NCBI GenBank assembly: GCA_035275265.1
Contig: DATENC010000006.1
Location: 248,001 to 312,000 of the forward strand
Direction: 5' to 3'
Source of the DNA: JACQAP01 sp035275265
GTDB taxonomy: Bacteria > Pseudomonadota > Gammaproteobacteria > Burkholderiales > JACQAP01
Length of the DNA stretch: 64,000 bases
Shown: in pieces, positions 43,902-52,666 of the stretch
Layout of the letters: the number at the start of each line of letters is the position of its first letter
Numbering within the stretch: position 1 is the stretch's first letter
Notes under the pieces: model-generated
What the model was told of the DNA's origin: nothing
Databases searched by the model: none
What the model saw: only the letters and a program-made list of their open reading frames with translations
Position numbers and translations under genes: made by a program

Positions 43902-44832
43902 GGCGCTGCCTCCTGAGTTCCGAATACATCAGCGGTACGACCACCGCGGCTACGGTCATCATCATCATCATCGCGCTCGCCGCACCCAGGCCGATCTGAT
44001 TGCGGGTAAAACCGAAGGCGTACATGAAGGTAGCCGGCAGGTCCGAAGAGAAACCAGGCCCGCCCCCGGTCAGGGCCATCACCAGGTCGAAGCTCTTGAT
44101 GGCGATGTGGGCGAGAATGATGAAGGCGCTGAAGAACACTGGGCGCAGGCTGGGAACGATGATGCTCCAGTAGATGCGCGGCATGCTCGCCCCGTCCACC
44201 TGTGCCGCCTTGATTATGGATTCATCGATGCCGCGCAGCCCCGCAAGGAATAGCGCCATCACGAAACCCGAAGACTGCCAGGCGCCGGCGATCACCACCG
44301 TGTAGATCGACATCGTCGGGTTCACCAGCCAGTCGAACGTGAAACTGCTGAACCCCAACTGCTGGACCACACGTTCCAAGCCCAGGCCGGGATTGAGGAT
44401 CCATTTCCACGCGGTGCCGGTGACGATGAACGACAACGCCAGCGGGTAGAGATAGATCGAGCGTAGGAAGCCCTCCGCCCGGATGCGCTGGTCGAGCAGG
44501 ATTGCCATCAGTAACCCGAAGGCCAGGCAAACGAATATGAACAGACTGCCGAACACCGCCAGGTTGCGCACCGCCACCCACCAGCGATCGTTGCCGAACA
44601 GCGAGATGTACTGCACCAGGCCGGCAAACTCGTAGCGCGGCAGCATGCGCGACTCGGTGAACGACAGCCAACCGGTCCAGAGGATGAAGCCGTAGACGAA
44701 GACCAGGCTGACCAGCAGCGTAGGCCCGAGAACAAGCTTGGGGAGCGCGAGCTCGATGACATCGAACAGGCTGCGCCGCGGCGCTACCGCCGACGCGACT
44801 GCGCCGGCCCGTGCTGAGGCCGATGACTGCAA
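43894..44832 (-). CDS. Sugar ABC transporter permease (MalF type)
   Basis: CUT1-family permease, 312 residues, first of the pair. The EAA loop is IDESIIKAAQVDGASMPRIYWSIIVPSL near residue 215. Its likely start is TTG at 44832, chosen because a strong GGGGAGGG Shine-Dalgarno stands just upstream and no ATG fits. A 22-bp stem-loop lies between the binding-protein stop and this start, which would be expected to lower permease output relative to the binding protein. Confidence 0.92.
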   Translation of the reverse strand: MQSSASARAGAVASAVAPRRSLFDVIELALPKLVLGPTLLVSLVFVYGFILWTGWLSFTESRMLPRYEFAGLVQYISLFGNDRWWVAVRNLAVFGSLFIFVCLAFGLLMAILLDQRIRAEGFLRSIYLYPLALSFIVTGTAWKWILNPGLGLERVVQQLGFSSFTFDWLVNPTMSIYTVVIAGAWQSSGFVMALFLAGLRGIDESIIKAAQVDGASMPRIYWSIIVPSLRPVFFSAFIILAHIAIKSFDLVMALTGGGPGFSSDLPATFMYAFGFTRNQIGLGAASAMMMMMTVAAVVVPLMYSELRRQRRD

Positions 44833-44855
44833 CTGCCCTCCCCTGGCGAGCGGGC

Positions 44856-44877
44856 GCAGCGGGCCTGTGCCCGCTGC
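44856..44877 (-). repeat. Stem-loop between sugar-binding protein and MalF-type genes
   Basis: GCAGCGGG (44856-44863) and CCCGCTGC (44870-44877) are a perfect 8-bp GC-rich stem with a 6-base loop, in the 62-bp gap between the binding-protein stop and the MalF-type start. No T-run follows, so it is not a full terminator. In other binding-protein operons such structures stabilise the upstream mRNA and give excess binding protein. Confidence 0.7.
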
Positions 44878-44894
44878 ACCTCAGGTATGGCGGC

Positions 44895-46154
44895 TTACTT
44901 GGATTTTCCCGCCGCGGCCATTTTCTCGGCCGCTGCCTTCGGAGTCATGTTCGAATTCATGAACTGTGTCACAACGTCGAACATTGCACCCTGAGCCGAA
45001 GCCGGCATGGCCATGCCGTGAGCCCAGCTCGGTACCAGTTTCTTCGATTTGGCACTCGACTCGAATTCGGAGGAAGAATCCTTGGCACACTGGTCGAACT
45101 TGGTCATGGACATGCCGGTACGGGCCGGTATCGAGCCCTTGTTGAGATTGAACACCTCCTGGAATTCCGGCTCCATGATCGAGGAGGCCAATGCCCGCTG
45201 AGCTTCCTTGGCGTCAGAGTTCTTTTGTTCGAACAAGATGAAGCTGTCGATGTTGAAGGTGAACGCGCCCTTTGTACCCGGGGCCGGCATGCAGACGTAA
45301 TCCTTTCCTGGCGATTTCCCGGCGGCGGTGAACTCACCCTTGGCCCAATCGCCCATGAATTGCATCGCCGCCTTGCCGTTGATCACCATCGCGGTGGCCA
45401 GGTTCCAGTCACGGTTGGCGGCGTCCTTGTCGATCGACTTCTGCACGGTGCGCAGCGTCGCGAACGCCTTTTCCATTGTCGGGCTGTTGAGCGCGCTGCC
45501 ATCGAGATTCACGAATGCCCGGTTGTACCAGTCGGCACCTCCGACCCCGAGCGCTACCGATTCGAACACGGTCGCGTCCTGCCAGGGTTGGCCACCGTGG
45601 GCGACAGCGATGAATCCGGCTTTCTGAATCTTGTCGGCAGCCACCGCGAACTCCTCCCACGTGGACGGTATTTTCGCCCCCGCTTTTTTGAATACTTCGG
45701 GATTTACCCACATCCAGTTCACACGGTGCACGTTGACCGGCACCGCCACATAGTGCCCCTGATACTTCATGACGTTGCTGACCACCGCCGGCAGAAGTCC
45801 ATCCCAGTTCGCCGCTTTCGCAACATCATCTATGTTAGTAAGTACACCCTCTCGCCCCCACTCCTGAATCGACGGGCCTTTCACTTGTGCGGCGGTCGGT
45901 GGCTTGCCGGACACCACGCGTGATTTCAGTACCGTCATGGCGTTTTCCCCGCCACCACCAGCAACCGCAAAGTCCTTCCATTTATGGCCCTTGGCCTCGA
46001 GGATCTTCTTCAGTTCCGCGACCGATTTGGCTTCGCCGCCGGAAGTCCACCAGTGCAGGACTTCAACTTCGCCTGCGCGGGAAAAAGCGGAGAACGCCAA
46101 CGTGGTCGCGAGCGTAAACGCGGTCAATGTGAGCCTAGCCGTGGACTGCTTCAT
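44895..46154 (-). CDS. Sugar ABC transporter substrate-binding protein (glucose/mannose type)
   Basis: Periplasmic binding protein, family 1, 419 residues. A signal peptide (MKQSTARLTLTAFTLATTLA, then FSAFSRA) precedes the mature start GEVEVLHWWTSGGEAKSVAEL, which matches glucose-binding GtsA-like proteins of Pseudomonas. Later typical segments are YVAVPVNVHRVNWMWVNPEVF and AAMQFMGDWAKGEF. A strong GGAGGAG Shine-Dalgarno precedes the ATG at 46154. It is the first gene of the four-gene importer, next to glk and the SemiSWEET gene, so glucose is the leading substrate guess. Confidence 0.93.
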   Translation of the reverse strand: MKQSTARLTLTAFTLATTLAFSAFSRAGEVEVLHWWTSGGEAKSVAELKKILEAKGHKWKDFAVAGGGGENAMTVLKSRVVSGKPPTAAQVKGPSIQEWGREGVLTNIDDVAKAANWDGLLPAVVSNVMKYQGHYVAVPVNVHRVNWMWVNPEVFKKAGAKIPSTWEEFAVAADKIQKAGFIAVAHGGQPWQDATVFESVALGVGGADWYNRAFVNLDGSALNSPTMEKAFATLRTVQKSIDKDAANRDWNLATAMVINGKAAMQFMGDWAKGEFTAAGKSPGKDYVCMPAPGTKGAFTFNIDSFILFEQKNSDAKEAQRALASSIMEPEFQEVFNLNKGSIPARTGMSMTKFDQCAKDSSSEFESSAKSKKLVPSWAHGMAMPASAQGAMFDVVTQFMNSNMTPKAAAEKMAAAGKSK

Positions 46155-46264
46155 TTTCTCCTCCAGGTGTCATTGTTATGGACGTCGCACCGGACCCATT
46201 CGCCGGCGCTCAAGAGCGGTCTTGGTGATTTGTTGCCGCTGCCGCAGGGTTGGCCGCAGCTTCT

Positions 46265-46293
46265 ACTATAGGAGACGCTCCCGGGCGGCGCAA
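46265..46293 (-). promoter_or_regulatory. Candidate promoter of the sugar importer operon
   Basis: On the minus strand, TTGCGC (46288-46293, four of six) and TATAGT (46265-46270, five of six) are spaced 17 bp. The -10 box is 111 bp upstream of the binding-protein ATG, in the 222-bp divergent spacer with gap, leaving a long leader. No other good pair is visible for this strand. Confidence 0.4.
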
Positions 46294-46376
46294 TCACGTT
46301 CGCCACCGCGTCGCATCATTGCTGGGAGTCGGCGGCGCAGTACAGTAAAATTCCGGTTTTTCAGGGAACTCCTTTC

Positions 46377-47390
46377 ATGACCATCCGGGTTGCAATCAAC
46401 GGCTACGGACGCATCGGCCGCAATATCCTGCGCGCTCACTATGAAGGCGGCAAGAAACACGATATCCAGGTCGTCGCGATCAACGATCTTGGTGACGCGA
46501 AGATCAATGCGCACCTCACCAAGTACGACACAGCGCACGGCAAGTTTCCGGGCAGCGTGACGGTAGATGGTGATTTCCTTGTCGTCAACGGCGACAGGAT
46601 CAAAGTATGCGCACAGAGGAATCCGGCCGAACTGCCATGGAAAGAACTCGGGGTGGACATTGTGCTCGAGTGCACCGGTCTTTTCACCAGCAAGTCCAAA
46701 GCCGGCGCGCACCTGAGCGCGGGGGCAAAGAAGGTCATCATCTCCGCACCGGGCGACAAGGATGTGGATGCGACCGTGGTCTACGGTGTAAATCACCATA
46801 CGCTTAGGGCGGCGCACACCGTGATCTCCAATGCCAGCTGTACCACCAACTGCCTCGCGCCGTTGGTCAAGGCGCTGAACGACCGCATTGGCGTCGTCAA
46901 CGGGCTGATGACGACCATACATGCCTACACCAACGACCAGGTACTGACCGACGTATATCACACCGACCTGCGCCGCGCGCGCTCAGCGACCATGTCAATG
47001 ATTCCCACCAAGACGGGCGCCGCTGCGGCAGTGGGCCTGGTGTTGCCCGAACTGAATGGCAAACTCGACGGCTTCTCCATTCGCGTGCCGACCATCAATG
47101 TATCGCTCGTGGATCTCGCGTTCGTCGCGAGGCGCGCAACCACAGTTGAAGAGGTGAACAACGCGGTGAAGCAATCCTCGGAATCCGACCTCAAGGGTAT
47201 TCTGGAGTACAACAAAGATCCCTTGGTGTCGGTCGACTTCAACCACAATCCGGCTTCCTCGGTATTTGACTCGACGCTCACCAAGGTTTCGGAAGGCACG
47301 CTGGTGAAGGTATGCTCCTGGTACGACAATGAATGGGGTTTTAGCAACCGGATGCTGGATGTGACGGTTGTGCTGATGAACGGGAAATAG
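46377..47390 (+). CDS. gap: Glyceraldehyde-3-phosphate dehydrogenase
   Basis: Glycolytic NAD-dependent GAPDH, 337 residues. The Rossmann start VAINGYGRIGRNILRAHYE is followed by the catalytic-cysteine signature SNASCTTNCLAPL and the C-terminal SWYDNEWGFSNRMLDV. Residues after strand 2 read INDLGDAK, the usual proteobacterial form. It begins the plus-strand gap-pgk-pyk run and is divergent from the sugar importer operon. Confidence 0.98.
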   Translation: MTIRVAINGYGRIGRNILRAHYEGGKKHDIQVVAINDLGDAKINAHLTKYDTAHGKFPGSVTVDGDFLVVNGDRIKVCAQRNPAELPWKELGVDIVLECTGLFTSKSKAGAHLSAGAKKVIISAPGDKDVDATVVYGVNHHTLRAAHTVISNASCTTNCLAPLVKALNDRIGVVNGLMTTIHAYTNDQVLTDVYHTDLRRARSATMSMIPTKTGAAAAVGLVLPELNGKLDGFSIRVPTINVSLVDLAFVARRATTVEEVNNAVKQSSESDLKGILEYNKDPLVSVDFNHNPASSVFDSTLTKVSEGTLVKVCSWYDNEWGFSNRMLDVTVVLMNGK

Positions 47391-47410
47391 GCAGAAACAT
47401 CTGCCGCAGC

Positions 47411-47463
47411 GGGCACAGAGGGAACAGGCCATGAATTCCACCGGCCATTTCTTATCTGTGCCC
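47411..47463 (+). repeat. Inverted repeat between gap and pgk
   Basis: GGGCACAGA (47411-47419) and TCTGTGCCC (47455-47463) are perfect 9-bp arms 35 bp apart. The gap-pgk spacer (110 bp) also contains inner GGCC arms around a GAATTC centre. The sequence (GCACAGAGG...CTGTGCCCTCTGCG) resembles dispersed extragenic palindromes seen in proteobacterial genomes. It could partly attenuate transcription from gap into pgk. No T-run is present. Confidence 0.55.
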
Positions 47464-47500
47464 TCTGCGTTCTTTGTGGCGGAAGGCGTGACTTGAGATC

Positions 47501-48682
47501 ATGACAATTCTGCGCATGACCGACATCGATCTGCGCGGCAAACGTGTGTTCATTCGAGCGGATCTGAACGTGCCGCAGGACGCCGCTGGCAATATTAGCG
47601 ACGACACCCGCATTCGTGCGTCTGTGCCTGCGTTGCGGCATGCACTGAACGCCGGCGCAGCCGTGATGGTGACTTCACACCTCGGCCGGCCGATCGAGGG
47701 TGAGTTCAAGCCGGAAGATTCGCTGGCGCCGGTGGCAAAGCGATTGTCGCAACTGCTCGGCATCCCGGTCCCGCTCAAGGCGAACTGGGTAGAGGGCGTG
47801 GACCTGAATCCCGGCGAGATCGTGCTGCTGGAGAATTGCCGGGTCAACAAGGGCGAGAAGAAAAACGACGAGACTCTGGCCAGAAAATTGGCGGCGCTGT
47901 GCGACGTCTACGTGAACGACGCATTCGGCACAGCGCACCGCGCCGAAGCGACAACCCACGGGATCGCCAAGTTTGCACAGGTCGCCTGTGCCGGCCCGCT
48001 GATGTCGGCGGAACTGGAAGCGCTGGGTAAGGCGCTGACCGCGCCCAAACGACCGTTGGTGGCAATTGTTGGCGGATCCAAGATTTCCACCAAGCTCAGT
48101 ATCCTCGGCGAGTTGGCGAAGAAAGTGGATCACCTGATCGTGGGTGGCGGCATTGCCAATACTTTCTTGCTTGCCGAAGGCCTTCCGGTCGGAAAGTCGC
48201 TGGTTGAGGCCGATTTAGTCGGGCAGGCGAAGGCGATCATCGAAGCGATCAAGGTGAAGGGTGGGGTCGTGCCGATCCCGGTAGACGTAGTGTGCGCCAA
48301 GGAATTTTCCGCGCGCGCCAAGGGCACGGTGAAGGACGCAGGCGCGGTTGCGGCCGATGACCTCATCCTCGACATCGGTCCGAAGACCGCAAGTAAGCTC
48401 GCCGACGCGCTGCGCAAGGCCGGCACCATCGTCTGGAACGGCCCGGTCGGCGTGTTCGAGTTCGACCAATTTGGCGAAGGGACGAAGACCATCGCGCATG
48501 CGATTGCGGCTTCTTCGGCATTCTCGATTGCCGGTGGCGGCGATACGGTTGCGGCGATCGCCAAGTACGGAATCGAGAAAAAAATCGGCTACATTTCCAC
48601 TGGAGGCGGCGCTTTCCTGGAATTTCTGGAGGGCAAGAAACTTCCGGCCGTCGAAATTCTCGAACAGCGCGCCACTCAGTAA
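47501..48682 (+). CDS. pgk: Phosphoglycerate kinase
   Basis: Glycolytic kinase that makes ATP from 1,3-bisphosphoglycerate, 393 residues. The N-domain signature KRVFIRADLNVPQD is near residue 15, followed by SHLGRP and ENCRVNKGEKKN. The C-domain has VAIVGGSKISTKL, the nucleotide loop NGPVGVFEFDQFGEGT and the closing ISTGGGAFLEFLEGK. It follows gap after 110 bp and precedes pyk by 12 bp. Confidence 0.98.
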   Translation: MTILRMTDIDLRGKRVFIRADLNVPQDAAGNISDDTRIRASVPALRHALNAGAAVMVTSHLGRPIEGEFKPEDSLAPVAKRLSQLLGIPVPLKANWVEGVDLNPGEIVLLENCRVNKGEKKNDETLARKLAALCDVYVNDAFGTAHRAEATTHGIAKFAQVACAGPLMSAELEALGKALTAPKRPLVAIVGGSKISTKLSILGELAKKVDHLIVGGGIANTFLLAEGLPVGKSLVEADLVGQAKAIIEAIKVKGGVVPIPVDVVCAKEFSARAKGTVKDAGAVAADDLILDIGPKTASKLADALRKAGTIVWNGPVGVFEFDQFGEGTKTIAHAIAASSAFSIAGGGDTVAAIAKYGIEKKIGYISTGGGAFLEFLEGKKLPAVEILEQRATQ

Positions 48683-48694
48683 CCTCACCATGGC

Positions 48695-50128
48695 ATGCAA
48701 CGAAGCACAAAAATCGTAGCCACTCTCGGCCCGGCATCGAGCGATCGCGAAGTGCTGACGCGCATGATCGCGGCCGGTGTCGACGTAGTACGCATGAATT
48801 TCTCCCACGGCAGCGCGGCGGAACATCTGGCGCGCGCGGAACTCGTGCGTGAGGTCGCGCGCGCGCAGGAGCGCACCGTCGGCATCATGTGCGATCTGCA
48901 GGGACCGAAGATCCGCATCGGCAAGTTCGAGAAAGGAAAAGTCACCCTCGACAAGGGCGACAAATTCGTCCTTGATGCCGAAGTTCCGCTCGGGAACCAG
49001 GAACGCGTAGGGTTGGACTACAAGGAACTGCCGCGCGACGTCTCGGCGGGCTCGGTGCTGCTACTGGACGACGGCAGGCTGGTACTCGATGTACAAAAGG
49101 TTCACGGCAGCCAGATCACCACCACCGTACGCGTGGGCGGTGTTCTCTCGAACAACAAGGGCATCAACCGCCAGGGTGGGGGACTAACCGCCCCCGCGCT
49201 GACCGCCAAGGACATGGAGGACATTAGGACGTCGGTGGCCATGAAAGCAGATTTTCTGGCGGTATCCTTTCCCAAGAGCGGCGCGGACATGTACATGGCG
49301 AAGGAGTTGATGCGCGCGGCTGGCGGTCGCTCGACGCTGATCGCCAAGATGGAACGCGCCGAGGCTATCGCCGCCATGGAGGAGATCATGGGGGCCAGCG
49401 ACGGCATCATGGTGGCGCGCGGCGATCTTGCCGTGGAAGTCGGCGATGCTGCTGTGCCCGCGCTCCAGAAACGGATGATTCGCACGGCACGTGAGCGCAA
49501 CAAACTCACCATTACCGCAACACAGATGATGGAGTCGATGATTTCGAGCCCGTTGCCCACGCGCGCGGAGGTTTCCGACGTGGCTAACGCGGTTCTCGAC
49601 GGCACCGATGCGGTGATGCTCTCCGCCGAGACGGCCAGCGGAAAATATCCGGTGGAAACCGTCGAGTCGATGGCGCGTATTTGCCTGGAGGCGGAGAAAT
49701 CCACCGAAGTGACGCTGGACCGCGAATTTCTCAATCGGGTGTTTACCCGTGTGGATCAATCGATCGCGATGGCTGCGCTTTTCACCGCGTATCACCTGAA
49801 AGTCAAGGCGATCGCGGCGCTGACCCAGTCCGGCTCCACTGCTCTGTGGATTTCGCGGCTGAACTGCGGGGTGCCGATCTACGCGCTGACGCCGGAAATT
49901 TCCACGCGCTATCGGTTGAGCCTGTACCGCGATGTCTATCCGCTGATGATCAAGTACATAGGTCACGACCGCGACAATCTTTTGCAGGAGGCGGAGGACC
50001 AGCTAGTCTCCGCCGGGCTGGTACACAATGGGGATCTGATCGTCCTCACCTTCGGCGAGCCCATCGGCGCGCCCGGCGGCACCAATACCATGAAGATCGT
50101 CAAGGTCGGCGAGAGCCGCAGGCTATAG
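48695..50128 (+). CDS. pyk: Pyruvate kinase
   Basis: Final glycolytic enzyme, 477 residues. The start MQRSTKIVATLGPASSDREVL is typical. The barrel has MNFSHGSAAEHLARAELV and the PK signature in TLIAKMERAEAIAAMEEIM (catalytic Lys and metal-binding Glu), then GIMVARGDLAVEVG. The C-terminal allosteric domain runs from about residue 345. It lies 12 bp after pgk. In many betaproteobacteria fba follows pyk, but here purE follows. Confidence 0.98.
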   Translation: MQRSTKIVATLGPASSDREVLTRMIAAGVDVVRMNFSHGSAAEHLARAELVREVARAQERTVGIMCDLQGPKIRIGKFEKGKVTLDKGDKFVLDAEVPLGNQERVGLDYKELPRDVSAGSVLLLDDGRLVLDVQKVHGSQITTTVRVGGVLSNNKGINRQGGGLTAPALTAKDMEDIRTSVAMKADFLAVSFPKSGADMYMAKELMRAAGGRSTLIAKMERAEAIAAMEEIMGASDGIMVARGDLAVEVGDAAVPALQKRMIRTARERNKLTITATQMMESMISSPLPTRAEVSDVANAVLDGTDAVMLSAETASGKYPVETVESMARICLEAEKSTEVTLDREFLNRVFTRVDQSIAMAALFTAYHLKVKAIAALTQSGSTALWISRLNCGVPIYALTPEISTRYRLSLYRDVYPLMIKYIGHDRDNLLQEAEDQLVSAGLVHNGDLIVLTFGEPIGAPGGTNTMKIVKVGESRRL

Positions 50129-50167
50129 CGAGGACATCCATTCAGCAGGATCCGCACAGGAGCAATC

Positions 50168-50677
50168 ATGGCAATCAGGAAAGTTACCGCGCCACTCGTC
50201 TCGATCGTAATGGGTAGCAGCAATGATTGGGACGTAATGCAGCATGCGGCAAGGCAGTTGAAGGACTTCGGCGTTCGCTACGAAGCGCGCGCGCTGTCCG
50301 CTCACCGCAGTCCGGAACTGCTTGCGGAGCATGTCAAAGAATGCGCTGAGGGCGGAACGCAGTGTTTCATCGCCGGTGCTGGCGGCGCCGCACATCTCGC
50401 CGGCGTCATCGCAGCAATGACCACCCTGCCGGTGCTGGCGGTGCCGATTCCCTCCAAGCACCTCGGAGGTCTAGACTCGCTGCTGTCCATGGTGCAGATG
50501 CCAAAAGGCATCCCGGTCGCGACTTTCGCAATCGGCGACGGCGGCTCGGCCAACGCAGGATTGTTCGCGGTGGCGATGCTGGCACTGAACGACGCCGGAA
50601 TGGCCAAGCGCCTGCAGGCGTTCCGCGTCAAGCAGGCGGACGCGGTAAAAGCGGCAAAGCTGCCCGAGTTGTCCTGA
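50168..50677 (+). CDS. purE: N5-carboxyaminoimidazole ribonucleotide mutase
   Basis: Class I PurE of purine synthesis, 169 residues, converting N5-CAIR to CAIR. The family signature is VSIVMGSSNDWDVMQHAARQL with YEARALSAHRSPELL and the later GAGGAAHLAGVIAAMTTLPV. It works after PurK, but no purK is present within the window. It starts 39 bp after the pyk stop. Confidence 0.97.
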   Translation: MAIRKVTAPLVSIVMGSSNDWDVMQHAARQLKDFGVRYEARALSAHRSPELLAEHVKECAEGGTQCFIAGAGGAAHLAGVIAAMTTLPVLAVPIPSKHLGGLDSLLSMVQMPKGIPVATFAIGDGGSANAGLFAVAMLALNDAGMAKRLQAFRVKQADAVKAAKLPELS

Positions 50678-50698
50678 CCGAAGCGTGAAGAACTCAAA

Positions 50699-51586
50699 AT
50701 GATTGCAACCAGACCCATCCACGAAACCAGTCTGAAATCACTTCAGCTGCTCCATCGCGGCAAGGTGCGCGATCTTTACGCCGTGGACGCCGAACGTCTA
50801 CTGATCGTGCAGACCGACAGGTTGTCCGCATTCGACGTGGTTCTTCCTACTCCGGTGCCGGGCAAGGGCCGGGTACTCACCGAGATGTCGAACTTCTGGT
50901 TCACGAAGCTCCGCCACGTGATTCCGAATCACTTGCTCGACGTGGCGCCGGAGACGCTGGTCGCGGAGGCGGAACGCGGCCAAGTGCAAGGCCGCTCCTT
51001 CGTCGTGCGGCGCTTGCAACCACTCCCCATCGAAGCGATCGTGCGCGGCTATATCGCCGGCTCGGGCTGGAAGGATTACCAGAAGAGTCAGATGATCTGC
51101 GGTATCGCACTGCCCGCCGGCCTGAAGGAGGCGCAACAACTGCCCCGGCCGATCTTTACGCCGTCCACCAAGGCCGCCATCGGCACGCATGACGAAAACA
51201 TTCCTTTTTCGGAGATGGAGAAGCTGATCGGCGAGGCGCTGGCGGGACAGGTACGCGCAAAAGCGATCCAGCTTTATTCCGAGGCGGCAGCCTATGCCGC
51301 CACCCGTGGCATCATCATTGCCGACACCAAGTTCGAGTTTGGCCGCGATGCCAACGGCAACCTATACCTGATAGACGAGGCGTTGACACCGGATTCATCG
51401 CGCTTCTGGCCGAAAGACCAGTACCGGGTCGGCATCAGCCCGCCCTCGTTCGACAAGCAGTTCGTGCGCGACTGGCTGGAAGCGCAAAAATGGAACAAGC
51501 AGCCGCCCGCGCCGGTACTCCCCGCCGACGTGCTCAGGAAGACCGCTGAAAAATACGAAGAAGCGCTCAGACTTCTGACTGCTTGA
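50699..51586 (+). CDS. purC: Phosphoribosylaminoimidazole-succinocarboxamide synthase
   Basis: SAICAR synthetase of purine synthesis, 295 residues, the longer proteobacterial/eukaryotic-like type. Motifs are LLHRGKVRDLYAVD near the start, VRRLQPLPIEAIVRGYIAGSGWKDY, FTPSTKAAIGTHDENIPF and IIADTKFEFGRDANGNLYLIDE. It lies 21 bp after purE, so the two consecutive purine steps are probably co-expressed. Confidence 0.98.
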   Translation: MIATRPIHETSLKSLQLLHRGKVRDLYAVDAERLLIVQTDRLSAFDVVLPTPVPGKGRVLTEMSNFWFTKLRHVIPNHLLDVAPETLVAEAERGQVQGRSFVVRRLQPLPIEAIVRGYIAGSGWKDYQKSQMICGIALPAGLKEAQQLPRPIFTPSTKAAIGTHDENIPFSEMEKLIGEALAGQVRAKAIQLYSEAAAYAATRGIIIADTKFEFGRDANGNLYLIDEALTPDSSRFWPKDQYRVGISPPSFDKQFVRDWLEAQKWNKQPPAPVLPADVLRKTAEKYEEALRLLTA

Positions 51587-51614
51587 GTAGATGACGGCTT
51601 TCCTTCGTACTACC

Positions 51615-51630
51615 TAGGAGGATCCTCCTA
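51615..51630 (+). promoter_or_regulatory. Palindrome enclosing the tsaC Shine-Dalgarno
   Basis: TAGGAGGATCCTCCTA is a perfect 16-bp palindrome placed directly upstream of the tsaC start. Its left half is an ideal Shine-Dalgarno (AGGAGG) and its right half is the complement. On the mRNA it could form a 6-bp stem with a GATC loop that hides the ribosome site, or it could be a protein operator. Confidence 0.6.
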
Positions 51631-51631
51631 A

Positions 51632-52624
51632 TTGGTGACTGATCAGGAAATCGGCAAAGCCGCAGAGATCCTTCGCGCGGGAGGATTGGTGGCGTTTCCG
51701 ACCGAGACCGTGTATGGACTCGGCGCGGACGCGTCCAGTCCCGCCGCGGTGAAAAAGATCTTCGTCGCCAAAGGCCGTCCTGCCGACCATCCCGTGATCG
51801 TTCACATTGCCGACATGAGCGAACTGAAGCACTGGGCGGCGGAGGTGCCTCGCGCTGCGTGGTTGCTCGCGGAGAAATTCTGGCCAGGTCCCCTCACCAT
51901 CGTACTCAAACGCTCGCCGCAAGTGAGCGACGTGATATCCGGGGGACAGAACACCGTTGGATTGCGCGTTCCGGGGCATCCCGTCGCACAGCAATTGTTG
52001 AAAGCGTTCGGCGGGGGTATCGCCGCGCCGTCGGCCAACAAGTTCGGCAGGCTTTCGCCAACGACGGCAGAGCATGTGCGCGGGGAACTCGGCAACGCCG
52101 TGGAGATGATTCTTGACGGCGGATCTTGCGACGTCGGTATCGAATCCACGATTGTGGATCTCACCCGTGAACCGCCGGCCATACTGCGTCCAGGACGTGT
52201 GAGCGCGCAGAACATCGCCGACGCGTTGCTGGTGCAACTTGGCGAAGCGGCGGAGAACCGGCCACGCGTACCGGGTTCGCTTGCCTCGCACTATGCGCCG
52301 CGCGCGCCACTTAAGATCATTCACCCCGATGAAATCGAGAGTTACGTGCGCCGTCAGGTCGTGCCGCGCCCGGTCGCGGTGGTGGCGCGGCGCGGGCGGC
52401 CGCGCGACTCGAAAGTGGCATTGTGGCAAGTGGCGCCCGAAACCCCTGAGGAATATGCGCGCCTGCTCTACGGCACCTTACGTCGCCTCGACGAAGCCGG
52501 ATGCGGTCTTATCGTGGTCGAAGCGCTCCCGCAACTTCCCGAATGGACTGCGGTGCGCGACCGCCTTGATCGCGCGGCCACGATGGAACCCCCAATGCAG
52601 GCGACCGCTTCGGGCGGGAGTTAG
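51632..52624 (+). CDS. L-threonylcarbamoyladenylate synthase (Sua5 type)
   Basis: Makes threonylcarbamoyl-AMP for the t6A modification of ANN-decoding tRNAs, 330 residues. The YrdC domain (about 1-200) has AEILRAGGLVAFPTETVYGLG, KKIFVAKGRPADHPVIVH and RVPGHPVAQQLLKAFGG. A C-terminal Sua5 domain is joined by PRVPGSLASHYAPRAPL, so this is the long Sua5 form and not short TsaC. The start is TTG at 51632 or GTG at 51635. AGGAGG ends 10 bp before the TTG and 13 bp before the GTG. It is the last gene of the plus-strand carbon/purine block. Confidence 0.94.
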   Translation: MVTDQEIGKAAEILRAGGLVAFPTETVYGLGADASSPAAVKKIFVAKGRPADHPVIVHIADMSELKHWAAEVPRAAWLLAEKFWPGPLTIVLKRSPQVSDVISGGQNTVGLRVPGHPVAQQLLKAFGGGIAAPSANKFGRLSPTTAEHVRGELGNAVEMILDGGSCDVGIESTIVDLTREPPAILRPGRVSAQNIADALLVQLGEAAENRPRVPGSLASHYAPRAPLKIIHPDEIESYVRRQVVPRPVAVVARRGRPRDSKVALWQVAPETPEEYARLLYGTLRRLDEAGCGLIVVEALPQLPEWTAVRDRLDRAATMEPPMQATASGGS

Positions 52625-52666
52625 CTTCAAAATCCGGCGTCGTTTCCAGGTCCGCGTACTGGTGCT

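Noticed and set aside
46377..50128. A missing fba gene hidden between pyk and purE
   Set aside because: The pyk-purE spacer is 39 bp and contains no coding room, so fba is absent from this locus.
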